Shown here in pieces: positions 1 through 10,651 of a stretch of 64,000 bases of DNA. The notes under the pieces were generated by a model. It did not search any database and was not told where the DNA came from. It saw only the letters and a list, made by a program, of their open reading frames with translations. Numbering within the stretch: position 1 is the first letter of the stretch; every line of letters begins with the position of its first letter. The DNA comes from Bremia lactucae (Eukaryota > Oomycota > Peronosporomycetes > Peronosporales > Peronosporaceae), in assembly GCF_004359215.1 (NCBI RefSeq), contig NW_027152062.1:466737-530736 (forward strand), given 5' to 3'. The position numbers were made by a program, and so were the translations under genes.

Positions 1-320
1 AGAGTTTCGGGACGACGCGTTTGCGTCATCCCAGGTACAGGGGTCTGTACCTGTTGTAATCTCAACAGTTCCGCCTGTTGAGAGCCTTGCTGATTCAGCA
101 AGGCTACTTTTTCCTTCATCTCGTCAAGTTCATGTTGTATGAACTTGGCGACGGTTGAATGGAGGGCATCTCTGTCTAAGTTGGACAGTAATGCCAGGAT
201 TGCATCGTTTCCTACGGATGAACTCATTCGTTCAACCGCACTCCTTTCTATATCACTTAGAAAGGAGTAGCTTTCAGGGGAAACGTGATGCGTATTCCCA
301 CTACCATCTAACATGTCCAT
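1..320 (-). CDS. Gypsy family A Gag, N-terminal part (runs off window)
   Basis: Open frame on the minus strand from an ATG at 320 to the window edge, about 106 residues. It starts with the motif MDMLDGSGNTHH, then a helical stretch with ERSAVERM and a coiled-coil-like part (ELDEMKEKVALLNQQ). Nearly the same sequence recurs at 25283-25660 and, more diverged, at 51103-51312 and 51880-52250, each time just inside a family A LTR, which marks it as the Gag N-terminus. About 50 bp of leader with a primer-binding-like TGGTAGC separate it from the LTR. The C-terminus lies outside the window, so intactness cannot be judged. Confidence 0.7.
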   Translation of the reverse strand, partial: MDMLDGSGNTHHVSPESYSFLSDIERSAVERMSSSVGNDAILALLSNLDRDALHSTVAKFIQHELDEMKEKVALLNQQGSQQAELLRLQQVQTPVPGMTQTRRPET

Positions 321-370
321 GTTAAATGTGGGAAATGTGGTCCTTGGACGGACTACAAAGTGCTACCAGG

Positions 371-820
371 TGTAACGGGGCACTGCGACTTGTACTGTTT
401 CAGTACAAGTCCACTTCACACTGCTTCAGATGTGAGTGGTGCCTCTCGTTAGGTGACGTACACTGTACGTATAGAGGAAGACTTCTCTTAAGGCAAGTTA
501 GCTTAAGAGTGTAAAATGAAAACTGTATTAATATAGTTAAGTGTCTTGTTAATCTATCTTTGTAAATGTTTTCTTAACTATAAACTAATACTAAACATGT
601 AAATGAATTCTTATCTATCTTATCTCGTAACTCTCTTTGATTACTTCTACAGCTGATTAGTCTGCGGAATAAATAGACATAATGGTCTATACCTATTTAT
701 GGATAAGAATTCAGGAAATTACTATATAAAGTAATTTCCTCCAAATATTATCTACCTTTTAGATAATATTAATTAACAACCTTTTAGTGTTAATTTCATG
801 TAACGATACACCCCGTTACA
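371..820 (-). mobile_element. 5' LTR of a family A Gypsy element (450 bp)
   Basis: Bounded by TGTAACGGGG at 371 and CCCCGTTACA ending at 820, a perfect 10-bp terminal inverted repeat with TG...CA ends. The Gag leader lies at its left, so it is the 5' LTR of a minus-strand element. The sequence right of 820 is the Gag of another family, so the element sits inside an older one. Related LTRs: 41799-42305, 51367-51873, 62321-62838. Confidence 0.85.
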
Positions 821-1130
821 TTTTCTCCCTCTTTTTTTATCAAATGTCTTTACATTAACAACTAGAGGGCGTGTCTTAGGCTCTGAATTAGGTACAAAGA
901 TGTATAGAGTTGGCATAGACGCTGTTAGGTGATCTTGACACTGTCCGATCAGGGAGGATTCATATTGCATGTAGGCTTGAAGCCTTGCATGCAGGACCTC
1001 TGCGCCCTGGGACATAATGAACTATACATATTCAAGCCCAAACAAAGTTTTGAGATTGTCATACGTTGCGCGTTGTTGTTCAGTAAGGCTTAGTCTTATT
1101 AAGACTTAGTCGTAGATTGACTACGATTGC
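821..1130 (-). pseudogene. Gypsy family B Gag, N-terminal remnant
   Basis: The minus-strand sequence corresponds to the Gag leader and N-terminus seen at 30730-31120 (copy B1), 42720-42890 (B3) and 62050-62225, including the shared stretch with ARLQAYMQYESSLIGQ. It is cut at 820 by the family A LTR and has no downstream Gag, so it is a broken 5' end. A primer-binding-like TGGTAGC lies at the LTR border (1137-1129). Confidence 0.65.
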
Positions 1131-1137
1131 TACCAGG

Positions 1138-1584
1138 TGTAGCGGAGCTATCTCGCTCCTTAAGTCAGAGGAAGACTTATAGAGTTAAAGAGTCTCTTAG
1201 TTTCTATAGAACTAAAGGGTTCAACAACTCAGGGAGTCGTACAAGCTATTGAAGCTTAATGAATACTAGGTCAAGGGATTCAGGGGTTCGTAGAACCAAG
1301 CGGCAACTAGCGCTCGAGGGTATGTACCTTAGAAAGGCTTCTGTCTCTCACATATCAATGCGCAAAGCACTGCACTTTATATAACTATTTAAATCTATAA
1401 CCTCACCCTAGCTAATTTTAAATAAATTTCAGCCGCCAGATTTATAGCTGGCGGCGACCACATTTGTTACCCATAATAAATGGAATTTAGTAATTAACTA
1501 TTTTCAAAAAGGATAAAAGGGTATTTTACCCATAAAGTAAATGTGCCACAACAACGGTTTTCCAACCAATTATTTCCCATTACA
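1138..1584 (-). mobile_element. 5' LTR of a family B Gypsy element (447 bp)
   Basis: Runs from TGTAGCGGAG at 1138 to CCCATTACA ending at 1584 and matches the LTR at 31129-31610 along its length. It contains the family hairpin GCCGCCAG...CTGGCGGC at 1432-1455. The LTR edge is only 27 bp from the start codon of the AAA+ gene, and its transcriptional orientation points away from that gene. Confidence 0.82.
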
Positions 1585-1611
1585 TTAATAACTTCGAGAG
1601 TCAGCGGTTTT

Positions 1612-3838
1612 ATGGCTCCGAGCAGTAGGATAACGCTTCTATCGGCCTTCGTTCAAGCCGCTAAAGTGCAAGCAAGACATTTCTCTGCAAAAGCCGTAAA
1701 CCTTGGTTGCTTTTTACCTAGCCAAAAGCAGCATGGCCAATGTCTGAGCACCTTCAGATTTGTCACGAGTTCTGGCGGTCCGAAAAGTTATGGAAATAAA
1801 AGTATCGCCCGAATCATTGCACTTGCTGGATCTATAGGGGTCACTTCTGTGATAGCGCAGATGGAGGCTGGTACAGACAAGAATTTGGAGAAGGTATGAG
1901 ATACCAAAATTGGACAGCGAATGATGATATGTAGCTAAAAAAATGCTTGCTGCGTTTTAGCGCTTTGAGTACGCTGAAGCAGTTGACACCATTCGCCAGC
2001 AAGTTGCAGAGTTCCGATTGACTCTTAGGAGCTTTGAAAATCGATACCCGAAGGAAATTTCCATAAATAAGATTGAAAGTACCAGAATTTGCGCACCTAA
2101 TGGCGTGTCCACGATCCGAATTGAATTTGCATGCCCATCATTTGTAAATCAAGAAGCGATCTTGGGCCGGTTTTTGCTTCAGCTGCACGAAGCATCTACG
2201 TTCTCATCACGGCAGATTGTTGAAGTCATACCAACTCAGCTTAAAGAGTTGAATAAGTCGATCAAGACGCAACCTGCTGTTACGTATTTGTACACAAACG
2301 GTTCTGGTTCGTTCCAGTTTTTGCGCAATTTCTCACCGAAACGAGAAATTACCTCAAAATTTATATTTTACAAGGATAGTTATCTTACACAAGCCGAGAT
2401 CGATGCTGTTGTCGGTGCCTATAAGGAAATGTACTCGCTTGCAAACGTGGAAGCATTTAACCGCTACTATTTGGATCAGCGTCAAAATAGTGCACTAATC
2501 GAACGCAGTAGAAGTCCGACTAATATTGCCACCGCAATATCTGGCAAGGTGAATTTAATTTCATTTGGCTTTTATTCGTATTTATCGTGCACATGCGTTA
2601 TAATTGCAGGAAGAAGCAATCCAGCAACTGCAAAGTCTTGGTATATCTGTATTTGAGCCAGCAGAGGAAGAAAACTGCTTGACCTGGGAAAGCTTGGTGT
2701 GATATGGCATCATCTGATAAAATTCGATACGTCATCTAATAGGGTGGTGTTTTATTTGGATGCAGGCTGGAAACGACAAATTGAAATCAGAGATCGAAGA
2801 CACTGTTGTATTAGCTCTTCAAAATCCAGAATTGTACGAAAATATTGCGCAAAAAACTCGATGCCGCTATGAGAGCAATCGTCCACGTGCAGTACTGTTC
2901 GAAGGCCCTCCAGGTACTGGTAAAACTTTAAGCGCCCGAATCATTGCACAGCAAGCTGGCATTCCCATGATTCACATCCCCATTGAAAGCGTTGTATCTA
3001 AATGGTATGGCGAAAGTGAAAGAAAAATGTCGACGATCTTTGAAGCATGTGACAAGCTTGAGGGCGTCATTATTTTCATTGATGAGGTGTATCTGCGCCG
3101 AAGCCATTATGGTGAATTATTACATATTAGCTAACGGTATTTTTTGTCTAATAGATCGATGCACTTGCTGGAGATCGTTCTTGTGGAACAATGCATGAAG
3201 CCTCGCGCCGCCTCTTGTCTGTGCTTCTTCAAAAGGTGGAGGGTTTTGCTTCAGCCAAAAAAACTACCCTCGTGTGCGCCACCAATCGGTAAGCTCCCTG
3301 CTCGTTGCTTACACTGTTTTAAACCGCAGCATGAAATCACTACCGTGTATTTTTTACTAAATATTTCTTGTCTTAGCAAACAAGACTTGGATGCTGCACT
3401 GATTAGCCGATTTGACTTGTGCATTCACTATGATCTCCCTGATGAAATTTCCCGTCATGCAGTTTTTCGCCGGTAAGTTTAACATCAAGGATACAAGTGC
3501 GCGCGAAAATTTACGATTTTTTTGTGTATCAAGTTATGCAAAGCAACTTTCAAATGAAGAAATTTCGCAGTTAGCTTCCGTATCGTCGCAGCTCTCATGT
3601 CGCGATATTAAAGAGGTAGCCGGCATCCCGTTTGCCGAACGTAATATGAATTCATACTTACGTGTACCTACGCTATCATTAGATATGTGAATATGCAGAA
3701 CGCAAGTGGGCCTCAAAACTTCTAAAAAAAGAAGAGACGACGGAGTTGCCTACTATGAGATCTTACATGGATGCTGTGAAGAATCATATGGATGGACGAA
3801 CCATCCAAGGCTCCCATCGTATCGTGTATGAAGCATAA
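1612..3838 (+). CDS. Mitochondrial-type AAA+ ATPase, 8 exons, intact
   Basis: Exons 1612-1893, 1961-2548, 2610-2696, 2766-3086, 3155-3288, 3377-3472, 3534-3615 and 3683-3838 join in phase at GT-AG introns of 61-88 bp to give about 581 residues. The N-terminus is basic and Ser/Ala-rich without acidic residues (AFVQAAKVQARHFS), like a mitochondrial presequence; residues 95-290 are family-specific. The AAA+ module has Walker A GPPGTGKT (about 366-373), Walker B VIIFIDE ending at 426, sensor-1 region LVCATNR, the arginine-finger-like ISRFD and a sensor-2 region CRDIKE. Expected role is an ATP-driven remodelling or unfolding factor in the organelle; the substrate is unknown. I start at 1612 because the sequence upstream of 1585 is an LTR; a GTG at 1543 in frame is inside that LTR. 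It converges with the next gene, 96 bp apart. Confidence 0.92.
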
Positions 3839-3934
3839 AAAATATTGGCCAATGTAACGTCTAGGAAAACAAATTTCCCAGTACTTTCAAAAAAGCATTA
3901 TTTCCTACCACAACTACATCCTACAATTGAGTGT
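3839..3934. other. Convergent intergenic spacer
   Basis: Ninety-six AT-rich bases separate the stop codons of the AAA+ and SPO22/ZIP4-like genes. They must hold both 3' ends; no clear poly(A) signal consensus is recognisable. Confidence 0.5.
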
Positions 3935-6900
3935 TTATCTGGTTCTCATTGCAAGAAGTGCCTGGTATTGTTGATTTAGCTCATAGCCGAATTTGGTCTC
4001 GAGGGACTCACTGTGCTCTACATAAATAATCAATATAGGATGTACTAAGTTTAATGAGGCATTAGGAAATGGGATAAATTTCTCACTTAGTATGGAATGA
4101 GCAACCTTCATAAACCTGATGGCGTCATCTGTGTTGTTTCCACGATGGCACGATACACCCTTCATTAATAGAAATTAGTGGCAGCCTTCTTCATTTGATG
4201 AAAAAATGCTTGAACTCGTACGATATTCCATGCCTTCGCGACAAACCACTCCATGTCAATCTCAGAAAACTTCTGGTCCAAGTTGTCGATAAATTGAATA
4301 ATTTGATCGAACCAAACAAGTGCGTTTATTTTCGTTTCAGCTAGCATGATGAGACGCCGAAGCAGGTAGCATAGATCGCCTGTGTTTGTGAACCCTTCTT
4401 GGATGAGACTTTGAAGCCTGTGATGTAATTGGAGGCAATTAGTGTTATTGCCGCTCTCACGTGAACAAGCGATAGCCTCACCCGTGACTGAAAATTTGTC
4501 CTGCCAAGATTCGATAGCTGTCTCGCACCTAAATAATAGAAATGAGAAAGACGATTACAGTGTCGGCTTAAAGCATTACGTAACCTCAGATGCTAAATTA
4601 AATTTCGTCGCAAATACCACCAACTCTACCAGTTGAGGACACCAAATCATCCACTCATCCACATTGGTGTATGAATCATCCACTTTACTGATTACGACGT
4701 ACCTCCAATTTCTAAGAGGTCTGGCACACTATGATGCGTAGCCTTGCAAAGCTCAAAAATTTCCGATGTATTGGCATCACGAAGTCTTAGTTTAATTGCT
4801 ATCATCGCCTTCGCCTAACAAATAATTTAGCTCGTAAATATATGGCTTTTGCTGTAGATACCAGGCGTTTCTTACTAAGTAGCACATGATTGTGGCGGCG
4901 ACGGATGCTACCTTATCTTGAAAGCATCCAATTCGGTTTATCACTTCAAGAACACCCAACAACTGGCTCTGGTCCAATGTCTCAATTTTTTTCATGTCAG
5001 AGCTTACAGCAGCGAGCAAACATTGCTGGCTTCGATGCATAAGTGGTGAGTTCTCCCCGAAAATCTCGTCGCTCCGTTCTGCAATATTGGCTGCAACAAC
5101 AAAATATCTAGAGTCTTCGGTACCTTTGGCTATGTCAAAGCTACATTTAAGCCACTCTTAGAGCTTCCAAAAATGCACGACAATTAAATTAATAAATCTT
5201 ACCTCATCCGAAAAAACCACTCAAAAACGGTGGATGGTCCAAAGGCCACTTGTATTTCAAGTGGGTCAGACCTTGCTGGCCTTAAAAGTAGTGCATTTGT
5301 GTATGTCAAAAACTTTTCGGTGAAAGAGCTTGTGGCATGCACACCAAATTCTACTTCTTGCTGATGCCTAGAATTTGAGAATGCTAGCTGAGCTGCATTT
5401 TGAAGAATTACGCCAACAGGTGTTTTAGCTGGAAAGCAACCCGTTTCCAACAATATTTCACATAATTCATCCATGATGAGCGTGAAAATGTCTTGCCTTG
5501 ACGGATCAATATGACTAGCAATCTGTCCCAAGGCAAGCAAGTCATTAATCTCAAAATCATCTCTGCTCTTCAGCTGTTTCATAATGCTCTTCAGGATTGT
5601 GTATGATCCCTCCGGCTCTGCTTTAATTGCCGCATGAAAGACACCAAGTAAAGATTTTTTAGAGTTTTCTGCAGCAAAAGCTTTTTTGGCCCATTCCAAA
5701 GCTGCTAAAGTGCGGCCTAGCTCTACGCAAGAGCGAGCTGTCATTCTATAGAGATGACTAAAGTCAAAGAATGCACAGCAATTTTGTGACGAGACACTGG
5801 ATTACCTCATGTACATGGCTTTATCCTTTAGCGTTAATACTACAGCCAGAGCAGCATCTGCCCACATCAAACAATCCTAAGCTGATTTTAGTAAGTGAGC
5901 AGTATTGACTCATGAGAGTATTACCTCGTGTCGATTAGAATTCAGTGCTTCTTGTAAAGCAGCGTTTATTGTCTGCCGAATCCGTAGTAAATGATCAATT
6001 TCGACATATTCGCCGCTCCTTTCATAACATAAGGAGTCATATCCAAATCAATGTCGTTTGTAGAGAATATGAGCCATACCGTTGCTTTTCCATTAACGCA
6101 CATCCAATACGCTTTAGCTCTTTAACAGATTCCTGTCGTTTACCCTCGACAAAAGCGAGATTGCATGCAACATCCAAATTGATGATAAATTCTTTATCTC
6201 CGTAGTTGTCTGCAAGCTCTCGATAAATGTCTAAAGCTTTATCGGCAAAGGAAAACCCTTGGGCAAAAATGCGAGCTCCAGATATTGAGTCCTCAAAGCA
6301 ATTTTGCCGAAACAATAATTGAAGCAGGCGATGTGCTTTTTCGAACTGTTGATTGTCCACGTATAGCTTATTCATTAATAGCAAAACTTTTGGTTTCTGA
6401 TTATCTGGAATTAGCTGGTAGCACGTTTCTGCTCTTGTAAGGTCTCCAGATGCGCACAGTGAATGCAGCAAGTTCAGCAGCACATGCTGTTTAAATTGCG
6501 TGAGAAGATGGGGGAAATTTCCGTCGATATTATCATCAATCGAGTCTCCGATACGTAACGCCTCTTCGATAAATAATTTCTGAAGCTCGAGGTGGGCCGA
6601 ATGTCTGTACTCATCACTCACCCATTTTATAAGATCAAGTAAGCTGATTGCGTAAGTTACTTTGTAAGGAGTCAGCATCTTCAGTTCATGAAGGGACGAT
6701 AGAACGTCTCGAAATTCGTCCGATGAGTTGTTTGAGCGTTTTATCAGCAACTGTAGGACTCGTACACGGCCCGAGCAGATGTCCCACAAATCGTCAATGA
6801 TATCTTCGAGCTCTACACCTTGCTTGAACTTGGTCAGATGAGATAGGCCGATACAATACCAAAGGTGCATTGAAGAAGAATACGAATCTTTTGCTAATGA

Positions 6901-7395
6901 CAAGTATTCTTCACACCGATCACAGTCGACCGTCGCACTTTCGAACATTAGCATTCCGATACGACCAAATGAACGCAATACATCTAAGTATTCGTCCATA
7001 AGCTGCACATTTTTTCCATCAGTCAGTTTTTCACCTGCATAGTCGCAGGAGCTCATCAATGATAGCCTCATGATCTTCGCGGCCACAAACCGTGTCAACG
7101 CCAGAGAATACCGTGGAAAACTAGATATTTTTCCGTCGACTTGCTTCGTAATATCTTCTAAAGCTTTTAAAAAGGCTCTAGGAGAATTGTACAGCTTCAC
7201 ACCAGCGTTCATCAGCTGCGTCCCCGAAATGTTTCGCAAACGCTTTTTGACACACCCTGCAACAAGGTTTTGGAGCTCGTCCAGTGTTTGGTTTATTACC
7301 GCAATGTCCTCCAGTGAAGGTTCGTTCGCCTTGGCTAATACTTCAGTCACAATTTTAACGCGCTTAAAGATTGCTGGCGCGCCTTCATCTTCCAT
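3935..7395 (-). CDS. SPO22/ZIP4 (TEX11)-like meiotic TPR protein, 9 exons, intact
   Basis: Exons 7395-6080, 6018-5925, 5876-5806, 5745-5203, 5140-4876, 4814-4703, 4625-4580, 4528-4222 and 4159-3935 join in phase to about 992 residues. The protein is almost wholly helical and TPR-like, and carries two copies of the tryptophan motif typical of this family: FEWFFRMSFDIA (about 667-678) and MEWFVAKAWNIGV (about 908-920). Family members (yeast Zip4/Spo22, plant ZIP4, mammalian TEX11) are scaffolds for meiotic crossover formation on chromosomes. Eight introns of 48-77 bp explain apparent frame breaks near 5203, 4876, 4703 and 4222. It is divergent from the next gene, 138 bp away. Family assignment rests on motif pattern and length; another TPR scaffold is possible. 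Confidence 0.8.
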
Positions 7396-7533
7396 CCTCT
7401 TGATCGCTCTTGATATGCTGCAAGTTTTGCACTAAAAAAGCTTTTCCGCGTTGCTTGCTTCAAGAACATCATTCTTGCTTCAACCTTTGACAACTAATGC
7501 ACTTTAAAACCGGTTATTTCATTGCTACAAGAG
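7396..7533. promoter_or_regulatory. Short divergent promoter region
   Basis: 138 bp between the start codons of the SPO22/ZIP4-like gene (-) and the 379-aa gene (+), so both promoters must lie here or overlap coding sequence. A weak Inr-like TCATTCTTGCTTCAAC occurs near 7470-7485 on the plus strand. No convincing element was seen for the minus-strand gene. Confidence 0.4.
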
Positions 7534-8864
7534 ATGTGGGGCATGAAAGTGTTTTCAATTGCGATCGCCGCAGCGGCGCTAACCAAAGCGCGAGCTGCAC
7601 CCAAATTTGAAATTAATGTGATTCCTCGCTCGCAAATGAAAGCGAAGGCTTCGCCAGGGCTAAATTCTGTCCCTTCTCGCAATCCACTCCCGGCATTTCA
7701 AGGCATGCTAAAAATAATTGTCTTGATATATCGAGCTTTTATGCTCTTACTGTGCACTGTAGGCCCATTTGTTAGTAGTCTTGAGCCACTGCCGTGTATT
7801 CATGAGAAAAGGAACATCCAGGGCGGCAAAGCGTGAGTGCTTATGACTACCAGCACTACTTCTGCTAATCAGCGCTGTTAAAGCTATATGCTGGACCTGT
7901 GCCTTTTAACGAACGTGACAATTAAGGTTATGATAGAGGAGTCAGCGCGAGTGAAGGTGAAATCAATGGAGAGTCATATGGAGGGTGGTGATGATGACAG
8001 TGCGACGATGGAAGACCCAGTGTCTGAAGAGAAGTTGGGACCGCCAATCTCTACGATTCTCGGGTAAATACGCTAAAAAAGCAATCTATTAATTGTTTGC
8101 GCAAAATCTAAGCTGCCTCATGCATCTTGTAGAATATTTCGTGGCTGGCAGATGGATCCTATTACAATGAGCTATAAGAACATGGTCTACGACGACGGTG
8201 ACCGTTGCATGGACACACATCATTACTCTGTGATTGTGGAGTTGATCCCTTCCGATAGTGTAGAGTCGAGTCCGAAATTATTCGGACTTATCAAAACAGG
8301 CATGTGTTCATTTAAAGCATCATTGCTCATGTACGTTTCGGAGGATGATCGTTTCACAAAACAAGGAATACACACGCCAGGCGTCGTGGATATTAGTGAC
8401 GCCAGGGCTTCTTTGCCAGTGATCTGCGGAGAAATGAATTGCCAATACGGAGCCATCACTAAGCGACTGCGCGATTTATCCGACGAGGTCTAAAAAAGTT
8501 GATTTAGCGTTAGCTCAAACTGCTTGTGCAGCTGACCTTAATGTTTATGTGAGTTCAGATCCGTGATATCCAGGTCATGATAACGAAGGGGCTTCTTACT
8601 GAAAGGTCGGCTTCTTTTAACATGACACTGGAGGCATCAAAGAACACTTTGGGATCCACTTCGCGAATTCTCGAAAGATCACTTGATCTACTTCATGATG
8701 TAGAGGACCTACAGTTGACTTTGATAAAACGTTTTTCCGTAAAAGAAGATGCAGCCAAGACAAGGTTTGCAGGTCAAGAAGCGGAGCAGCGCAATCAAAA
8801 AGAAGACATTAATCTCCCTGATGGACTTGACAGGGTGGAAGAGCAAGGTCGGGCCGTCGCATAG
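7534..8864 (+). CDS. Unrecognised protein, 4 exons, 379 aa, probable N-terminal membrane/signal segments
   Basis: Exons 7534-7832, 7884-8063, 8133-8487 and 8559-8864 join in phase through introns of 51, 69 and 71 bp with good GT-AG ends, so the gene is probably real. The first residues (MWGMKVFSIAIAAAALTKARA) resemble a signal peptide; a second hydrophobic segment (MLKIIVLIYRAFMLLLCTVG) lies at about residues 63-82. An acidic linker (HMEGGDDDSATMED) follows, then a central domain with several cysteines (DDGDRC, KTGMCSFKA, VICGEMNCQYG) and a helical, probably coiled C-terminus (about 280-379). The cysteine pattern suggests an oxidised, luminal or secreted domain. I do not recognise the family. 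Confidence 0.68.
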
Positions 8865-9310
8865 AGATGAATTAGATGAAGGTTGCATCATAATTTCCTT
8901 TTAATGCAGGCACATTATTTGAAAGAGGCACAAAATTGCTATTGCATTATTTGCAGGTTTTTAGCCTTGTATGTGCTTGTGTATCATTATATATATTGGA
9001 ACTAAAAAGAATAGCAGCATATGCCGCATTCTAGTGGCACTAAGACTGTTCACGTGAACATTAGAATCAAGCACAGCAAATCCAGAAGACATTCTAATTT
9101 ATATTATTGGGCGTTACCGCTCCAAGAAACTCAATTGTTTTAAGCGACGCGAGAGCCGCAAAGAATGGTGCCCTGCATATGATTAAAGCAACTAAAAAAA
9201 CTTCTCTTTTAAATTGCACGAAAAGCCATGCCGGGCCCTGCCATCAAACATTTCTTTTGAAAGTTACTTGTACCTGCAAAAAACATGACCTAATTAATGC
9301 ATGTCTGCAT
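8865..9310. other. Intergenic spacer between convergent genes
   Basis: AT-rich, 446 bp. The ORF beginning at 9107 on the plus strand has no conserved look and overlaps the RING gene's 3' end; nothing else is supported here. Confidence 0.5.
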
Positions 9311-10591
9311 TTAGGTATTGCGCAGCCAATTCGTAAGTGCATATTCCTGTTGACCGCTACTTGTTTTGCGCTGCCCATGTACAAAGTTATTTTGTTTTGC
9401 ATTTAGCAGATGCTGCATACTCGGAATTAATTTCTTTCGAGTCTCAGATCGTGGGTCGCCCTCTTTGGAATATTTTGTCAGCTTTCCTGTCTCGTCGTAG
9501 CCACGGCGATTTACCGCTGCCCAATCTCCCACTATCTGAATAGAAGTCTCACTTGACGGCGTCAAATTAAAAGCATCACTTCGGTTTGGATTAAAATTAC
9601 AGCGCCCGAAAATCTGCCGAGAAATCGGCGGTGGGCGACTTACTACGTTCGAGTAAGCCTTTTCGCAAAATTTAACCGACTCAGATCGCAAATATTCAAA
9701 TTCCACACAATCGTCATTCCTTTGTCGCTTAGAGACAGGCAACTCCTGCGAAGACGAATCAAATTTCCGTCTTTTGCTTTCCAAAACCAGCTGCTCATCC
9801 AAATGCGGGCACTGAAATTCGCTTTCAGATGTCGATATATTCGTTTTTCGTGATTTGCTTGTCACCATTCTAGTATTTTCTGTTGTCTGTCGCTCTTTAG
9901 ATTTAGCTTTTGCATTTATCAGCATCTCCTTCAAGCGCGTCTTCTCCTTCACTGCCTTCAAAAACTGATCATGGCGAAACTTACACGCTTTCTTCAGCGC
10001 CATAATTACCTCGCTCGGATTCTGTATGTTTTCTTCTATTGCAGATGCATCACACGTATTTAGATAGTTAATAATGCTCTGGTTTAAAATCACTCTACGA
10101 GCAGCCTCCGCTTGATGCGAAACTTGAATCTGGTATCTCGCCACTTTGGTCAATAACTCAATCCTTGTTGCTTCCAATACTCTAATACGCTGAATGAGGG
10201 TTTCCTTATCGTGCAGAAGCTGCTCGCTTTGACTTCGCAGATGTCTCAGCTCGTGGGCAATTCGCTCCTGATGTTTGTTCTGCCGCTCAATATGTTCCAT
10301 TAGCGTCTTAACGCGCGAGCCGAGCACGACGTTATCTCCAGATGATGGAGAGATTCTATTTTTCTGAAGGTCGCCATTCGGAGCAGTGCAGGAGCTAGGC
10401 ACGTCAAAATAGAGCGCTATTATATCGGCATCGCTTGTGCATCGGCGACAAATCGGGCACTGCTTGTTGACCTGAAGAGCCTGGATGATGCAAATATGGT
10501 GGAAGACGTGGCCACAAGGCACAGCTGCTAATTCTTGCTGTAAATCTTCTAGGCAGATGTGGCATTCTTGGTTCAAAGAAGGCGGCACCAT
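9311..10591 (-). CDS. TRAIP-like RING finger E3 ubiquitin ligase, 426 aa
   Basis: Single-exon frame. I start at the ATG at 10591 (MVPPSLNQEC) because the longer frame lacks an ATG and its first codons coincide with the core promoter. An N-terminal RING-H2 finger shows all eight ligands: C10, C13, C26, H28, H31, C34, C45 and C48 (motifs CHIC, CGHVFHHIC, CPIC). A long coiled coil rich in Q, E and R occupies about residues 90-180, followed by a basic, Ser-rich region and a conserved-looking block (QIFGRCNFNP) near the C-terminus. RING plus coiled coil is the layout of TRAIP/NOPO-type ligases, which act on replication forks and DNA repair in the nucleus. The RING call is firm; the TRAIP assignment is inferred from layout. 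Confidence 0.85.
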   Translation of the reverse strand: MVPPSLNQECHICLEDLQQELAAVPCGHVFHHICIIQALQVNKQCPICRRCTSDADIIALYFDVPSSCTAPNGDLQKNRISPSSGDNVVLGSRVKTLMEHIERQNKHQERIAHELRHLRSQSEQLLHDKETLIQRIRVLEATRIELLTKVARYQIQVSHQAEAARRVILNQSIINYLNTCDASAIEENIQNPSEVIMALKKACKFRHDQFLKAVKEKTRLKEMLINAKAKSKERQTTENTRMVTSKSRKTNISTSESEFQCPHLDEQLVLESKRRKFDSSSQELPVSKRQRNDDCVEFEYLRSESVKFCEKAYSNVVSRPPPISRQIFGRCNFNPNRSDAFNLTPSSETSIQIVGDWAAVNRRGYDETGKLTKYSKEGDPRSETRKKLIPSMQHLLNAKQNNFVHGQRKTSSGQQEYALTNWLRNT

Positions 10592-10651
10592 TGAGTCAAC
10601 AGTTAGTTTTGCACTCTTGAGGTAGACAATTATTTTTGATGCGATGAACGA

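Noticed and set aside
326..514. 62-aa plus-strand ORF
   Set aside because: It lies in the LTR and Gag leader of a minus-strand element and has a random-looking composition.
1543..1611. Longer N-terminus of the AAA+ gene from a GTG at 1543
   Set aside because: Most of that stretch is the end of the family B LTR, and the first ATG in frame is at 1612.
4160..5203. Apparent frameshifts and stops in the SPO22/ZIP4-like gene near 5203, 4876, 4703 and 4222
   Set aside because: Each is removed by a GT-AG intron of 61-77 bp that keeps the phase and restores family motifs such as AKAWNIG, so the gene is not called a pseudogene.
8223..8459. 78-aa minus-strand ORF inside exon 3 of the 379-aa gene
   Set aside because: Shadow of the spliced plus-strand exon.
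9107..9406. 99-aa plus-strand ORF after the 379-aa gene
   Set aside because: No conserved features, and it overlaps the RING gene's coding end.
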